Below, piece after piece: positions 24,755 to 33,600 of a stretch of 37,755 nucleotides of DNA. The position numbers and the translations under genes are program-made. Origin of the DNA: an uncultured Akkermansia sp. (GTDB taxonomy: Bacteria; Verrucomicrobiota; Verrucomicrobiia; Verrucomicrobiales; Akkermansiaceae); NCBI GenBank assembly GCA_904501975.1, contig CAJGCZ010000023.1, positions 1 to 37,755 on the forward strand. The letters are read 5' to 3'. Each line of letters opens with the position of its first letter. The first letter of the stretch is position 1. The notes under the pieces were generated by a model. That model saw only the letters and a list, made by a program, of their open reading frames with translations, searched no databases and was not told the DNA's origin.

Positions 24755-25840
24755 TCAATCGTTAATGATATCAATCAAATCCTTCAAACGGGCATAGTCA
24801 CCGCGTTTCAGCGTAAAGCGCAGTCGCGGCATGGTGGCCAGCGCAGGCTCGGGGTCTGACTCATCGCCGGGCAGCTGCACCAAATCTGCCTTAGGCATCA
24901 AATCCGTATAATCATGAAGAATCCAATCCAAATGTTTTTGTGTAAGCGGCTCCATAACACGTATGGTTATGCTGTCTTGCTCAAAATAATAGGAATGGAA
25001 GCGACGGTAGAAACGCTCGATATATGCCATGGCGTCTTCCGGGCTCTTACTGCGGTAGAGCAAGTGCATATCCGTTGATGAGATAAGGCCTGCATCCAAC
25101 AACTCCTTCTCAATGAAACGCATCCAACGAATCCAGAATGTTTCTCCCGGCGGGTCCAGCAACACAACGGGGAAAATGGTGCTCTTTCCGGTCTGAATCA
25201 AGGTAATGGTTTCAAAAATTTCGTCCATGGTACCGAAACCACCCGGGAACGCTACTAAGGCATCCGTTTGTTTCAGGAAATTGAGTTTGCGGGTGTAGAA
25301 GTAATAGAAGTTCATCATCTTCTCACTACCGGCAATAAAGGGGTTGGCATGCTGCTCGTAAGGCAGCGTGATATTAAGCCCGAAGGAGGCATCCTCTGTG
25401 GCGCCCTCATTGCAGGCTTGCATAATGCCGGGACCGCCACCGGTTATAACCATGTACCCCTTCTCTGCGGCCATGCGAGAGAACGCTACGGCTTGTTTGT
25501 ACGCATCTTCCTGCGGCTGAATACGCGCCGAACCGAAACAGGTAATTTTGCGTACATTGCGGTAGGGATAGAACATTTTATCCGCCGCAAACATTTCTTC
25601 CACCGTGCGAGCCATCATTTCCAAATCGTGCTCCTCCAGCGGAGAATCTGCCACATTCATAACCGTTGAAAGCATTTGCAAGACGGTCTCAGGGGAGTGC
25701 TCCCCGCTGAAACGCTGCGCCAAATCATACAAATTGGCATCCAACACAGGGTTTCCGGTATTGACCGGAATACTGACGGAAAGGTGCCTATCGGCACGAC
25801 TGTTCAAATCGCGTGCGGCTAAAATCTCAGGTTTCTTCAT
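24755..25840 (-). CDS. LOG-family Rossmann-fold protein (TIGR00730-like)
   Basis: A 361-residue protein of the family annotated as lysine-decarboxylase-like or LOG, whose characterised members are nucleoside 5'-monophosphate phosphoribohydrolases. Signatures: CFGSARIQ, GGGPGIMQACNEGA and the PGGxGTxxE motif in PGGFGTMDEIFETITLIQTGK (read PGGFGTMDE then FETITLIQTGK). It has about 100 extra residues at the N-terminus and a C-terminal extension, so it is longer than plant or Mycobacterium LOG. Likely cytosolic nucleotide salvage or turnover; substrate not certain. Promoter and start agree: ATG 25840 lies 7 nt after the -10. It is followed after 7 nt by a secreted ankyrin gene. Confidence 0.88.
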   Translation of the reverse strand: MKKPEILAARDLNSRADRHLSVSIPVNTGNPVLDANLYDLAQRFSGEHSPETVLQMLSTVMNVADSPLEEHDLEMMARTVEEMFAADKMFYPYRNVRKITCFGSARIQPQEDAYKQAVAFSRMAAEKGYMVITGGGPGIMQACNEGATEDASFGLNITLPYEQHANPFIAGSEKMMNFYYFYTRKLNFLKQTDALVAFPGGFGTMDEIFETITLIQTGKSTIFPVVLLDPPGETFWIRWMRFIEKELLDAGLISSTDMHLLYRSKSPEDAMAYIERFYRRFHSYYFEQDSITIRVMEPLTQKHLDWILHDYTDLMPKADLVQLPGDESDPEPALATMPRLRFTLKRGDYARLKDLIDIIND

Positions 25841-25847
25841 ACTCCAT

Positions 25848-25876
25848 ACATTAGCATGAAAACAATGTTTTGTCAG
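25848..25876 (-). promoter_or_regulatory. Promoter of LOG-ankyrin operon
   Basis: Minus-strand -35 CTGACA (25871-25876), 17-bp spacer, -10 TAATGT (25848-25853), 7 nt before the ATG. Confidence 0.6.
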
Positions 25877-25931
25877 CTAAAAAAGAATCGCCGCTCAAGA
25901 TTTTTTGAAGGCGCACACTTTCTAACACAGG

Positions 25932-25955
25932 AAAAGGCTCGCCACATGGCGAGCC
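25932..25955 (-). terminator. Rho-independent terminator after the release-factor-like gene
   Basis: On the minus strand GGCTCGCC-ATGT-GGCGAGCC is followed by TTTT, 6 nt after the stop at 25962. It ends the UGPase and release-factor-like operon. Confidence 0.85.
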
Positions 25956-25961
25956 CCCTGT

Positions 25962-26321
25962 TTAATCCTTGTGCATTTTGCGCTGCACAATGCTGATATT
26001 TTTAAGCAACGAACCACGTTTTCGGGCTCGTCTAGCCTCCATTTGTTTGGGAGACGGCGCGCCGTTGAGACGGTGGTCCAGCTCATCGCAGAGGGCGCGG
26101 CGGGCAAGAAATCGATTAATCTCTCGCTCACGCTCGCGATGGCATTTGATAACCAAGCCCGTTGGCACATGAACCAAACAAACGCAATTATTCGTCTTGT
26201 TGACCTTCTGGCCCCCCTTGCCGCTGCCGCGCACAAATGTTTTCTCCAAATCACGCTCCTGCACACCGAGCGCCTTCATGCGCTCGGCGAGCTCTTGGCG
26301 TTTTTGCGGAGAAACCGGCAT
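25962..26321 (-). CDS. Small GGQ release-factor-like ribosome rescue protein
   Basis: A 119-residue single-domain protein with the class I release-factor catalytic motif GSGKGGQKVNKTNN; GGQ catalyses peptidyl-tRNA hydrolysis. Codon-recognition domains are absent, as in rescue factors. The downstream text (NNCVCLVHVPTGLVIKCHRERE, N-RFLARRAL, DELDHRLNG; first part given to VIKC) resembles the mitochondrial MTRFR/C12orf65 type more than E. coli ArfB, and the tail is basic (RRARKRGSLLKN). I infer hydrolysis of peptidyl-tRNA on stalled ribosomes or released 50S subunits. Its ATG follows the UGPase stop codon with no gap, so translation is coupled. A terminator follows. Confidence 0.85.
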   Translation of the reverse strand: MPVSPQKRQELAERMKALGVQERDLEKTFVRGSGKGGQKVNKTNNCVCLVHVPTGLVIKCHREREREINRFLARRALCDELDHRLNGAPSPKQMEARRARKRGSLLKNISIVQRKMHKD

Positions 26322-27653
26322 TTATACAGTAACCTCGCCACTCAGGGGCTCCCCGGCGGCAAATTGGTGAGAACCGGTAACGGTCAACTTGGTAACGTGT
26401 TTCAGGCTGGGCACTCCGAGCGACTCCAGCGAATCCACCAACTTGTACAATTTGGAATTCAACTGCACGATGGGAGCCACACCCTTGCACTCCGGGGCAA
26501 GAGACATTAAACCGGCCTCGTTAATCTCCACGGCATCGGAGCGCAGCAACAGCAAGTCACTACAAGTCTTTACCGGGAAGAAGCGGGAACGCGGCACACA
26601 CACGGCGCGAGCACCGGGGAAACACTGAATAGCAGCGCCCATGGCGGTTTCCAACTGGTACACCTCGGGGGTGGACGCATCGCGCGGGTCGACTGTCTTC
26701 ACATTGCGAATCACCGGCAACGGAAGCACGCCACCATTGGCCTGCAGGTACTCATGCAGCGCATCCAAACGAATCCACAGATTATTTGTATTAAAATAGC
26801 GGTGCTTTTCAATATTCTGGAAGGATGCCACATCTTCTTCCGGGCATTGGGCAATCTCGCGCAACAGGGGTTGGCCATCTGCCTTGCGGGTTGCCAAGTG
26901 GCCGCCCTTCTTATCTGCCTCGGTACGGCGGGTTACCTCCATCACAAAAGGCACACCGCTCTCTGCAAACCAGCGCAGGAAACGCGTATCCATTTGAGCC
27001 CCCAAGTTATCGGAGTTCGAGATAAAGGCATATTTAACCCCGGCGGCCAGCAGTTTCTCCAACCAACCGGAGCCAACCAAAGCCGGATAAATGTCTCCAT
27101 GGCCGGGCGGGCACCACTCTAAGTCCGGGTTAGCGGCATATTCCACCGGTTGCAGGGTATCTGTATGCAGCTTGGGCACGCGGTTCTGTATCATTTCCAC
27201 CTGTTGCGGGTCGGCAAAGCCGCCTTCTGCATAGCGGGCCAAATGAGCCATAGTATCTGCAGAGGTGGAGAAGGAGTTCATCAGCAAGATGTTGACGGGG
27301 TAGCCGGCGCGCTCTCGCAGGCTTTGCACCTGGCGCACAATCAAATCCAAGAAGGTAACGCCCGGCTTAATCTCTAACAAACTCTTGGCCTTTTGTAATC
27401 CCATGCCCGTGCCCAGGCCGCCGTTAAGCTTAATGAGCACAGCCTGTGCCAACAAGGCGGCATCGGCCTCCGGCGTTGCCTCTACCAAGGATTCCCACTC
27501 AGCTACACCTGCGGACGGTTCAATCTCCGCCTCGGGTATCATCATGGATTGATTGCTTGCCAACACATTCACACTGTGGCGAAAAGCATTAATAGCGGCG
27601 GCAGAAAGTCCTACCCCCTGCATTTTGGTCTCAATTGCATCAAAACAACTCAT
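26322..27653 (-). CDS. UTP--glucose-1-phosphate uridylyltransferase (UDPGP family)
   Basis: Makes UDP-glucose from UTP and glucose-1-phosphate. The 443-residue protein is of the eukaryote-like UDPGP family rather than GalU. Visible motifs: the nucleotide-binding LNGGLGTGMGLQKAKSLLEI, LMNSFSTSADT, WCPPGHGDIYPAL, ISNSDNLGAQMD, the lysine in EVTRRTEADKKGGHLA, and FNTNNLWIRLDAL. The C-terminal domain is short. UDP-glucose would feed glycogen, cell-surface or galactose metabolism. It starts 8 nt after a consensus -10 and is followed directly (0 nt) by the GGQ protein gene. Divergent from the zinc-ribbon gene. Confidence 0.94.
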   Translation of the reverse strand: MSCFDAIETKMQGVGLSAAAINAFRHSVNVLASNQSMMIPEAEIEPSAGVAEWESLVEATPEADAALLAQAVLIKLNGGLGTGMGLQKAKSLLEIKPGVTFLDLIVRQVQSLRERAGYPVNILLMNSFSTSADTMAHLARYAEGGFADPQQVEMIQNRVPKLHTDTLQPVEYAANPDLEWCPPGHGDIYPALVGSGWLEKLLAAGVKYAFISNSDNLGAQMDTRFLRWFAESGVPFVMEVTRRTEADKKGGHLATRKADGQPLLREIAQCPEEDVASFQNIEKHRYFNTNNLWIRLDALHEYLQANGGVLPLPVIRNVKTVDPRDASTPEVYQLETAMGAAIQCFPGARAVCVPRSRFFPVKTCSDLLLLRSDAVEINEAGLMSLAPECKGVAPIVQLNSKLYKLVDSLESLGVPSLKHVTKLTVTGSHQFAAGEPLSGEVTV

Positions 27654-27661
27654 ACGCGCAC

Positions 27662-27690
27662 ATTATAGTACCTAGCCCGGCTTTGTTCAA
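27662..27690 (-). promoter_or_regulatory. Promoter of UGPase operon
   Basis: Minus-strand -35 TTGAAC (27685-27690), 17-bp spacer, perfect -10 TATAAT (27662-27667). Only 8 nt separate it from the ATG, one of the clearest leaderless arrangements in the window. Confidence 0.8.
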
Positions 27691-27753
27691 TGATAAACTA
27701 TGTGCACCTGCCCTCAAGCGAATCTTTTTTTACATTTATGACCCAACGGATTC

Positions 27754-27783
27754 TTGCCTACCGCCTGCCCGCGGATGTATACT
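27754..27783 (+). promoter_or_regulatory. Promoter of zinc-ribbon gene
   Basis: -35 TTGCCT (27754-27759), 18-bp spacer, -10 TATACT (27778-27783). ATG 27791 follows after 7 nt. Confidence 0.6.
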
Positions 27784-27790
27784 GCCACAC

Positions 27791-28018
27791 ATGAAAGCAG
27801 ACCGCAAAGAAATGGCCGTTACCATCACCAACGACCCCACCTCATACAAACTTTGTACCGTATGTGGCGCCATTGTGGACAAATCGGCCGATACCTGCCC
27901 GGACTGCTACGCCTACCGATTCGACGAAAATCCGCAAGCCGTGGCAGATGCCGCGTTAGATTTGGCTATAAAACCTCAAACAGCGGTCTCGCATCTCGAT
28001 TTAATACCCGAAAATTAG
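27791..28018 (+). CDS. Small zinc-ribbon protein
   Basis: A 75-residue protein with two CxxC knuckles (LCTVCGAIVDKSADTCPDCY), a rubredoxin-like or zinc-ribbon fold that may bind one zinc ion. The remainder is acidic with no recognised motif. I cannot name the family; possible roles are binding of nucleic acid or a partner protein. Start 27791 agrees with the promoter 7 nt upstream; ATG 27812 would give 68 residues. A longer in-frame ORF from 27635 overlaps the divergent UGPase gene and its promoter and is not credible. It lies immediately upstream of the promoter for the candidate SRP RNA and pflB. Confidence 0.75.
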   Translation: MKADRKEMAVTITNDPTSYKLCTVCGAIVDKSADTCPDCYAYRFDENPQAVADAALDLAIKPQTAVSHLDLIPEN

Positions 28019-28057
28019 AATTATTCAAATTTTTCTTCATTTTCGGTTAGTTCCCGC

Positions 28058-28086
28058 TTGACAAAAATAGGGAAATCAGGTATTGT
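28058..28086 (+). promoter_or_regulatory. Strong promoter upstream of candidate SRP RNA and pflB
   Basis: Perfect -35 TTGACA (28058-28063), 17-bp spacer, -10 TATTGT (28081-28086). Predicted start near 28093. Unlike most promoters here, it is followed by a leader of about 100 nt. A 6-bp hairpin ACAGGC/GCCTGT (28088-28107) lies at the transcript's start. Confidence 0.8.
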
Positions 28087-28110
28087 CACAGGCAAGAGAT
28101 AGCCTGTCAC

Positions 28111-28183
28111 GGTGCCAAAATGGTAGGCATGTCGCGCAGGCCCCTCAGGAGCAGCGAACTCGCGCTGTGCAACCCTGAACACC
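28111..28183 (+). ncRNA. ffs: Candidate small SRP RNA (4.5S-like)
   Basis: The leader between a strong promoter and pflB has the core of SRP RNA helix 8: CAGG (28137-28140), a 9-nt tip with C-C/G-G pairs (28141-28149), then AGCAG (28150-28154), flanked by CG/CG pairs. Lower helix pairs are GCAT (28127-28130) with GTGC (28167-28170) and GGT (28122-28124) with ACC (28172-28174); the ends close as GGTG (28111-28114) with CACC (28180-28183). The 3' half has the TGTGC seen in E. coli 4.5S RNA. The apical stem is one base shorter than usual and the tetraloop is CTCA rather than GGAA. No terminator separates it from pflB, so a pflB leader structure or regulatory RNA is the alternative. Read by eye, without a covariance search. 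Confidence 0.55.
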
Positions 28184-28192
28184 TATTTATTT

Positions 28193-30454
28193 ATGAGCGA
28201 TACTACAAACCAGGCAGCCAGCCTTCCCGCAGAATGGCAAGGCTTTAACGGCGGCGTATGGACTGAATCCATCAACGTACGCGATTTCATTCAACAGAAC
28301 TACACCCCCTACGAGGGCGATGAGAGTTTCCTCGCCGGCCCCACAACCCGCACAGATGCACTGTGGGACAAGGTGAAGCTGCTTATGAAGCAGGAAATTG
28401 AGGCAGGCGGCGTACTTGCAGCAGATGAGGAAGTGGTATCCTCCATTGTATCCCATGCCGCAGGCTATATCGATAAGGACCTTGAAACAATTGTTGGTTT
28501 GCAAACAGATGCCCCGCTGAAGCGCGCCCTCATGCCCTTCGGCGGTCTTCGTATGGCACAGCAGGCCTTGGAAAGCTACGGCTTCAAGATGAGCGAGAAG
28601 ACGCTCGACATGTTCAAGACCACCCGCAAGACCCACAACGAAGGCGTGTTTGATGCCTACACCACCGGCATTCGTGCCGCTCGTTCCGCCGGCATCGTTA
28701 CCGGTTTGCCGGATGCCTACGGCCGTGGCCGCATCATCGGTGACTATCGTCGTGTTGCCCTCTACGGCACAGACCGCCTCATCGCCGAGCGCCGCAAGGA
28801 CTTGGTAGAGCGCGAAAACCTTGTGCTGACCGACGACGTCATCCGTCTGCGCGAAGAAATGAACGAACAGATTCGCGCCCTTGCCGAACTCGCCCAGATG
28901 GGCCAGACCTACGGTTGCGACCTCACCCGCCCCGCCGCTAACTCCCGCGAGGCCGTGCAGTGGACCTACCTTGGCTACCTTGCCGCAGTGAAGGAGCAGA
29001 ACGGCGCCGCTATGTCCTTGGGCCGCACCTCCACCTTCTTTGATATCTACTTCGAGCGCGATCTTGCCGCCGGCACCATCACCGAAGAAGAGATTCAGGA
29101 GATTATGGACCACTTCGTCATGAAGCTCCGCATGGTACGCTTCATCCGCACCCCCGAGTACAACAACCTCTTCTCCGGCGACCCCACATGGGTAACGGAA
29201 TCCATCGGTGGTATGGGCGAAGACGGCCGCACCCTCGTCACCCGCAGCTCCTTCCGCGTACTGCAGACCCTGTACAATCTGGGACCGGCTCCCGAGCCGA
29301 ACCTGACCGTACTGTGGAGCACCGCACTGCCCGAGGGCTTCAAGAAGTTCTGCGCCAAGGTTTCCATCGAAACCTCTTCCGTACAGTACGAGAACGACGA
29401 CCTGATGCGCCCGCACTGGGGTGATGACTACGGCATTGCCTGCTGCGTATCTGCCATGCGCATTGGTAAGCAGATGCAGTTCTTCGGTGCCCGCGCCAAC
29501 CTTGCCAAGGCTCTCCTCTATGCCCTTAACGGCGGTATGGACGAAGTGAAGGGCAAGCAGGTAACGCCCCCCGCCCCGCGCTACGAGGGTGAGTACCTGG
29601 AGTACGACAAGGTGATGGAGCTGTTCGACAACATGCAGGATTGGCTTGCCAAGACCTACGTGGATGCCCTGAACGTCATTCACTACATGCACGACAAGTA
29701 CAGCTACGAGCGTATTGAGATGGCTCTGCACGACCCGGAAATTCTGCGCACCATGGCCTGCGGTATCGCCGGTCTCTCCGTGGCCGCAGACTCTCTGTCC
29801 GCCATCAAGTACGCTAAGGTGAAAGCCATTCGCAACGAGGACGGCCTCATCGTCGACTTCGAGACCGAGGGCGAGTTCCCCTGCTACGGCAACAACGACC
29901 CGCGTGTAGACGAAATCGCCTGCAACCTTGTCAGCAACTTCATGAACAAGATTCGCAAGCTGCACACCTACCGCGACTCCCTGCCCACCCAGTCCGTGCT
30001 CACCATTACCTCCAATGTGGTATACGGCAAGAAGACCGGTAACACCCCGGACGGCCGCCGCGCCGGCGAGCCCTTTGCCCCGGGTGCCAACCCCATGCAC
30101 GGCCGCGACAAGAACGGTGCTGTAGCCTCCATGCTCTCCGTTGCTAAGTTGTCCTACGACGACTCTCTGGACGGCATCTCCTACACCTTCTCCATTGTGC
30201 CCGGCGCCCTGGGTAAGGATGAGGACGAGCGCCGCGCCAAGTTGGCCTCCCTGCTGGACGCCTACTTTGCCGCCACCGGCCACCACATCAACGTGAACGT
30301 GCTGGAGCGCGAGACCCTTGAGGACGCCATGGTGCACCCCGAGAAGTACCCGCAGCTTACCATCCGTGTATCCGGCTACGCCGTGAACTTCATCAAGCTC
30401 ACGCCCGAGCAGCAGCGCGAGGTAATCTCCCGTACCTTCCACACCCGCGCCTAA
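28193..30454 (+). CDS. pflB: Formate acetyltransferase (pyruvate formate-lyase)
   Basis: Glycyl-radical enzyme converting pyruvate and CoA to acetyl-CoA and formate under anaerobic conditions. The 753-residue protein has the catalytic cysteine pair (C417-C418 in YGIACCVSAM), and the radical glycine at G728 in RVSGYAVNF near the C-terminus, as in E. coli PFL. Substrate segments such as the N-terminal WQGFNGGVWTESINVRDFIQ (first 15 residues shown are typical) are conserved. Codon use is strongly biased towards C-ending codons, a sign of high expression, and leaves the antisense frame open. The activase gene pflA is not adjacent. A strong promoter lies 107 nt upstream with a structured leader, and a terminator follows. 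Confidence 0.97.
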   Translation: MSDTTNQAASLPAEWQGFNGGVWTESINVRDFIQQNYTPYEGDESFLAGPTTRTDALWDKVKLLMKQEIEAGGVLAADEEVVSSIVSHAAGYIDKDLETIVGLQTDAPLKRALMPFGGLRMAQQALESYGFKMSEKTLDMFKTTRKTHNEGVFDAYTTGIRAARSAGIVTGLPDAYGRGRIIGDYRRVALYGTDRLIAERRKDLVERENLVLTDDVIRLREEMNEQIRALAELAQMGQTYGCDLTRPAANSREAVQWTYLGYLAAVKEQNGAAMSLGRTSTFFDIYFERDLAAGTITEEEIQEIMDHFVMKLRMVRFIRTPEYNNLFSGDPTWVTESIGGMGEDGRTLVTRSSFRVLQTLYNLGPAPEPNLTVLWSTALPEGFKKFCAKVSIETSSVQYENDDLMRPHWGDDYGIACCVSAMRIGKQMQFFGARANLAKALLYALNGGMDEVKGKQVTPPAPRYEGEYLEYDKVMELFDNMQDWLAKTYVDALNVIHYMHDKYSYERIEMALHDPEILRTMACGIAGLSVAADSLSAIKYAKVKAIRNEDGLIVDFETEGEFPCYGNNDPRVDEIACNLVSNFMNKIRKLHTYRDSLPTQSVLTITSNVVYGKKTGNTPDGRRAGEPFAPGANPMHGRDKNGAVASMLSVAKLSYDDSLDGISYTFSIVPGALGKDEDERRAKLASLLDAYFAATGHHINVNVLERETLEDAMVHPEKYPQLTIRVSGYAVNFIKLTPEQQREVISRTFHTRA

Positions 30455-30480
30455 TACGCCGCGCAGCTAACTAACTTTCA

Positions 30481-30516
30481 GCCCCCTGCAAGCACACCAC
30501 TTGCAGGGGGGCTTTG
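30481..30516 (+). terminator. Terminator after pflB
   Basis: Stem CCCCCTGCAAG/CTTGCAGGGGG with an 8-nt loop, followed by GCTTTGCT. The T-run is short but the 11-bp stem is strong. Confidence 0.75.
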
Positions 30517-30608
30517 CTATTACAGTAAGGCAATACTACATGAATGCATAAGGCTCAAATTGCTCCGGTAGGCATTTATGTATTTTCTTCTTTTCCGCGT
30601 CTGTTTTC

Positions 30609-30637
30609 TTGAAAAAACAGGGGCAATATGATAGTAT
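30609..30637 (+). promoter_or_regulatory. Promoter of addBA operon
   Basis: -35 TTGAAA (30609-30614), 17-bp spacer, -10 TAGTAT (30632-30637). ATG 30648 comes 10 nt later. A TTG within the -35 box opens the same frame but is not a plausible start. Confidence 0.65.
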
Positions 30638-30647
30638 AGCACCATAC

Positions 30648-33600
30648 ATGAACATACCCGAATTAAGACACTTTCTTGGCTGGGACCGCCCGGCGATTGA
30701 GCTTGTAGCCACCAAGCTGGAAGCGTTAAATGAAAGCAATCCGGACGGCTTTCGGCGCGCCACGATTGTAGTACCCACAGCCGAAAGCGGACGCAGGCTG
30801 AGAGAATACATGGCAGAAAGAGCCAAGAAACCGCTCCTGATGCCGCGCATTACCTTAACCGGGCAGCTCATACCTTGCCGGGGCGACCACGTAGCCACAG
30901 AGCAAGAAACCCTGGCGGCTTGGTTGCACGTGCTACAACAAGCCATGGCCGACAAACCGCTTCCGTGGCTCTTGGAGGTTGCTACACAAATGCAGCGCAT
31001 CCGCAAACAATTAGAGCAAGAAGCCCGCACGCCTGATTGGCAGCCGGAGACAATGCAGAGTTTTGTTCGCGATTATCTTTGCGAATCTGAAGAACAATGG
31101 GCAAACACCATTACCTACGAAAACGAACGCTGGGAAGCACTTAAGACTACATTCAGCAGCGTGGATGAGCAACTGTCGCTCTGGGGCTTACAGCCCGCAG
31201 AACAGTGCCGTGCTAAAGAATTAAGCTCCCCTGTACCGCGTGGACCCATTATCATTGCCTGCGTTCCGGAGCTATCGCCCCTCAACCGCTTGTACATACA
31301 ACGATTAACAGAAACCGAGGCCGCGCAGGTGGAAATATGGGTTAATGCACCCCAAAATGAGGCCGCTAGGTTCGATGCCTTCGGTCAACCGATTCCTGTC
31401 ATTACTACAGGTGCATTCGCCAAACAGGGATGGAGTGAATGCCCCATTGAGATTCCGGCTCAAAACCATGGTGGTACCATTCGAGCAGAGGATGTGATTC
31501 ACCCCACCGGCAGCGTTCAGGCGTTCGGTAAGAAAGTGAAAGAATTGGCCGGGGGCTACCATGCGCGCGACCTTATTCTTTCCTCTTGCGATGATACACT
31601 CTCCCCTATGCTGGTATCAGCATTCAAGCCGGAATGGCAGGTGAATATACCGGAGGGGCGCTCTCTGCTTGCCACCGAGGCAGGCCGCATTCCGCAGCAA
31701 ATCAAAGACGCCTGTGCGGCTATGCATCCATCGGAGCCGATGCAACGGAGAGACATTGAGGACGTACTGACCCTGCTGCGAAACCGAACCTTCCAACGCT
31801 GTTTTTCCGCTTATAGCGTACCGGCAGCATTCAACCATTATCTCTCGGAGTTATGCCATGAGCATTTGCCCTGCAGTGTACAGCATTTGCTCCATATCAT
31901 GCAGCGCCACTTGCAAGCAGAGGAACAGCTAGAGCAACAGAATCAACAACGGGTTCAAACGCTGAGCACGTACATACGCTACACGACAGATGTTGCAAAC
32001 TTCATCCAAGACTGTTACCAGTCAGAAGGTCTTTCCAAGCGTTTAATCGAACTCTCCGCAGCCTTAACACAGCTACTTAGGAAGCCGGAAATGAAGCGTG
32101 CCGCTCGCATCTTATCCGGAGTGATGAGAGAAACCGCCAAACTTGTTTCCAACGCTCGCATTGCATGTCCGCCAGCGGCAGCCTTAATGCTCATGGCGTA
32201 CACTGTAGAGAAGCAAGCGACCGGTGTACTGGAAGGCGCCGGCGACCGCAACAAATCCATTAACCTGAAAGGATGGCGAGAATTATGCTATACCAACGCA
32301 CCCCGTATCATTATTGCCGGCATGCACGAAGGGCATGTACCGGAACGCATGCCGGCAGATGCCTATCTGCCTAACGCGTACCGAGCTTTCCTCAGCATGA
32401 CGAATGACACCTCGCGTTGTGCCCGCGATAGCTTTTTACTCACTGCCCTCCTGCACAGTCGTCCGGCAGGCTCCATTCATTTTGTTTTGTCTGCCGCAAC
32501 GCTGGATGGCACCCCCATTTCACCATCTCCGCTCTTGTTGCGCTGCAGCAATGCAGTGGCTACAGCAGAACGTGTGAACTGGTTGTTCAGCGATGCGCAC
32601 GCGGCGAGCGCAGACAGCGAATATGATTTGCTGCCTTTCATCAAGCCTTCGGCACCACACACAAACGCTACCGATATGGAAAGCGTAGCCCTCATTGCTG
32701 AAGGGATTAAAAATCCGTATGAAGACACAGAGTATACATTCTCGCCTTCAGCCATCAAAGAATTTCTGAATTGCCCTCTGCGTTTTTGGCTTAAGAAGAT
32801 ACACCGCATTTCACCGAGCGACACCTTGCCGGATGACAAATCTGAACCGGACGCCGCAGAATACGGCAACCTTCTGCACGCTATCTTGCAAGATATTACT
32901 ACGCGATACCACAACACACCGCCAACAACGAATTGCGATGAGTTAACAAATGAAATAGCAGCCTACGCGGCAGAATGTGCCACAGCTCGCGTGGCAGAGC
33001 AGTATGGTGGCCCGGATACTCCCCTCCCTGTCACCCTCCGCATCTTGCAGCGCAATCTCATTAAAACAGCTCAAGCTTTTGCTAAATGCCACGCAACGGA
33101 TTTATGCGATGGGTGGGAGGTTATACTTACAGAAGAACGCCTGGTATTCAGCATGCCTTCCGGGCAAGATACCGCTCCCCTTTGCTTCGATATGCGCGTT
33201 GATCGCGTAGACCGCCACCGCGATGATGGAAGAATGCGCGTTATCGACTATAAGAGCAACGCACTAGATCCGCGAAAAACCCATTGGGAAAAGTTGTCAG
33301 GAACAGCTTCCGAGCTATACCACGCCTACTTACCAGCAGAGTGGGTTGTGCAAGATAGCAAAAACAATGTCCACCGTTGGAGCAGTGTTCAATTACCGCT
33401 GTATGCAGAAGCCTTACGCACCATACATCAGTTACCGTACTTACCGGAAACCGGATTCTATAATTTACCGAGAACGGAGCCGGAGGCAGTTCAATACTAC
33501 CCCATGAGCGGCATTGATTCAAAATCCGAGATGACTCCTGAACTACACGAACAAGCCATGCAATGTGTGCAAACCGCAGCTTGCCTCATGAGAAGCGGCC

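Noticed and set aside
28088..28192. Known riboswitch upstream of pflB (ZTP/pfl, SAM, SAH, cobalamin, TPP, FMN)
   Set aside because: None of the conserved core sequences of these classes could be found; the SRP-like core fits better.
28187..30442. 751-codon open frame antisense to pflB
   Set aside because: It mirrors the strongly biased codon use of pflB; the translation is Val/Gly/His-rich with no motif, while the sense strand is a clear pyruvate formate-lyase.
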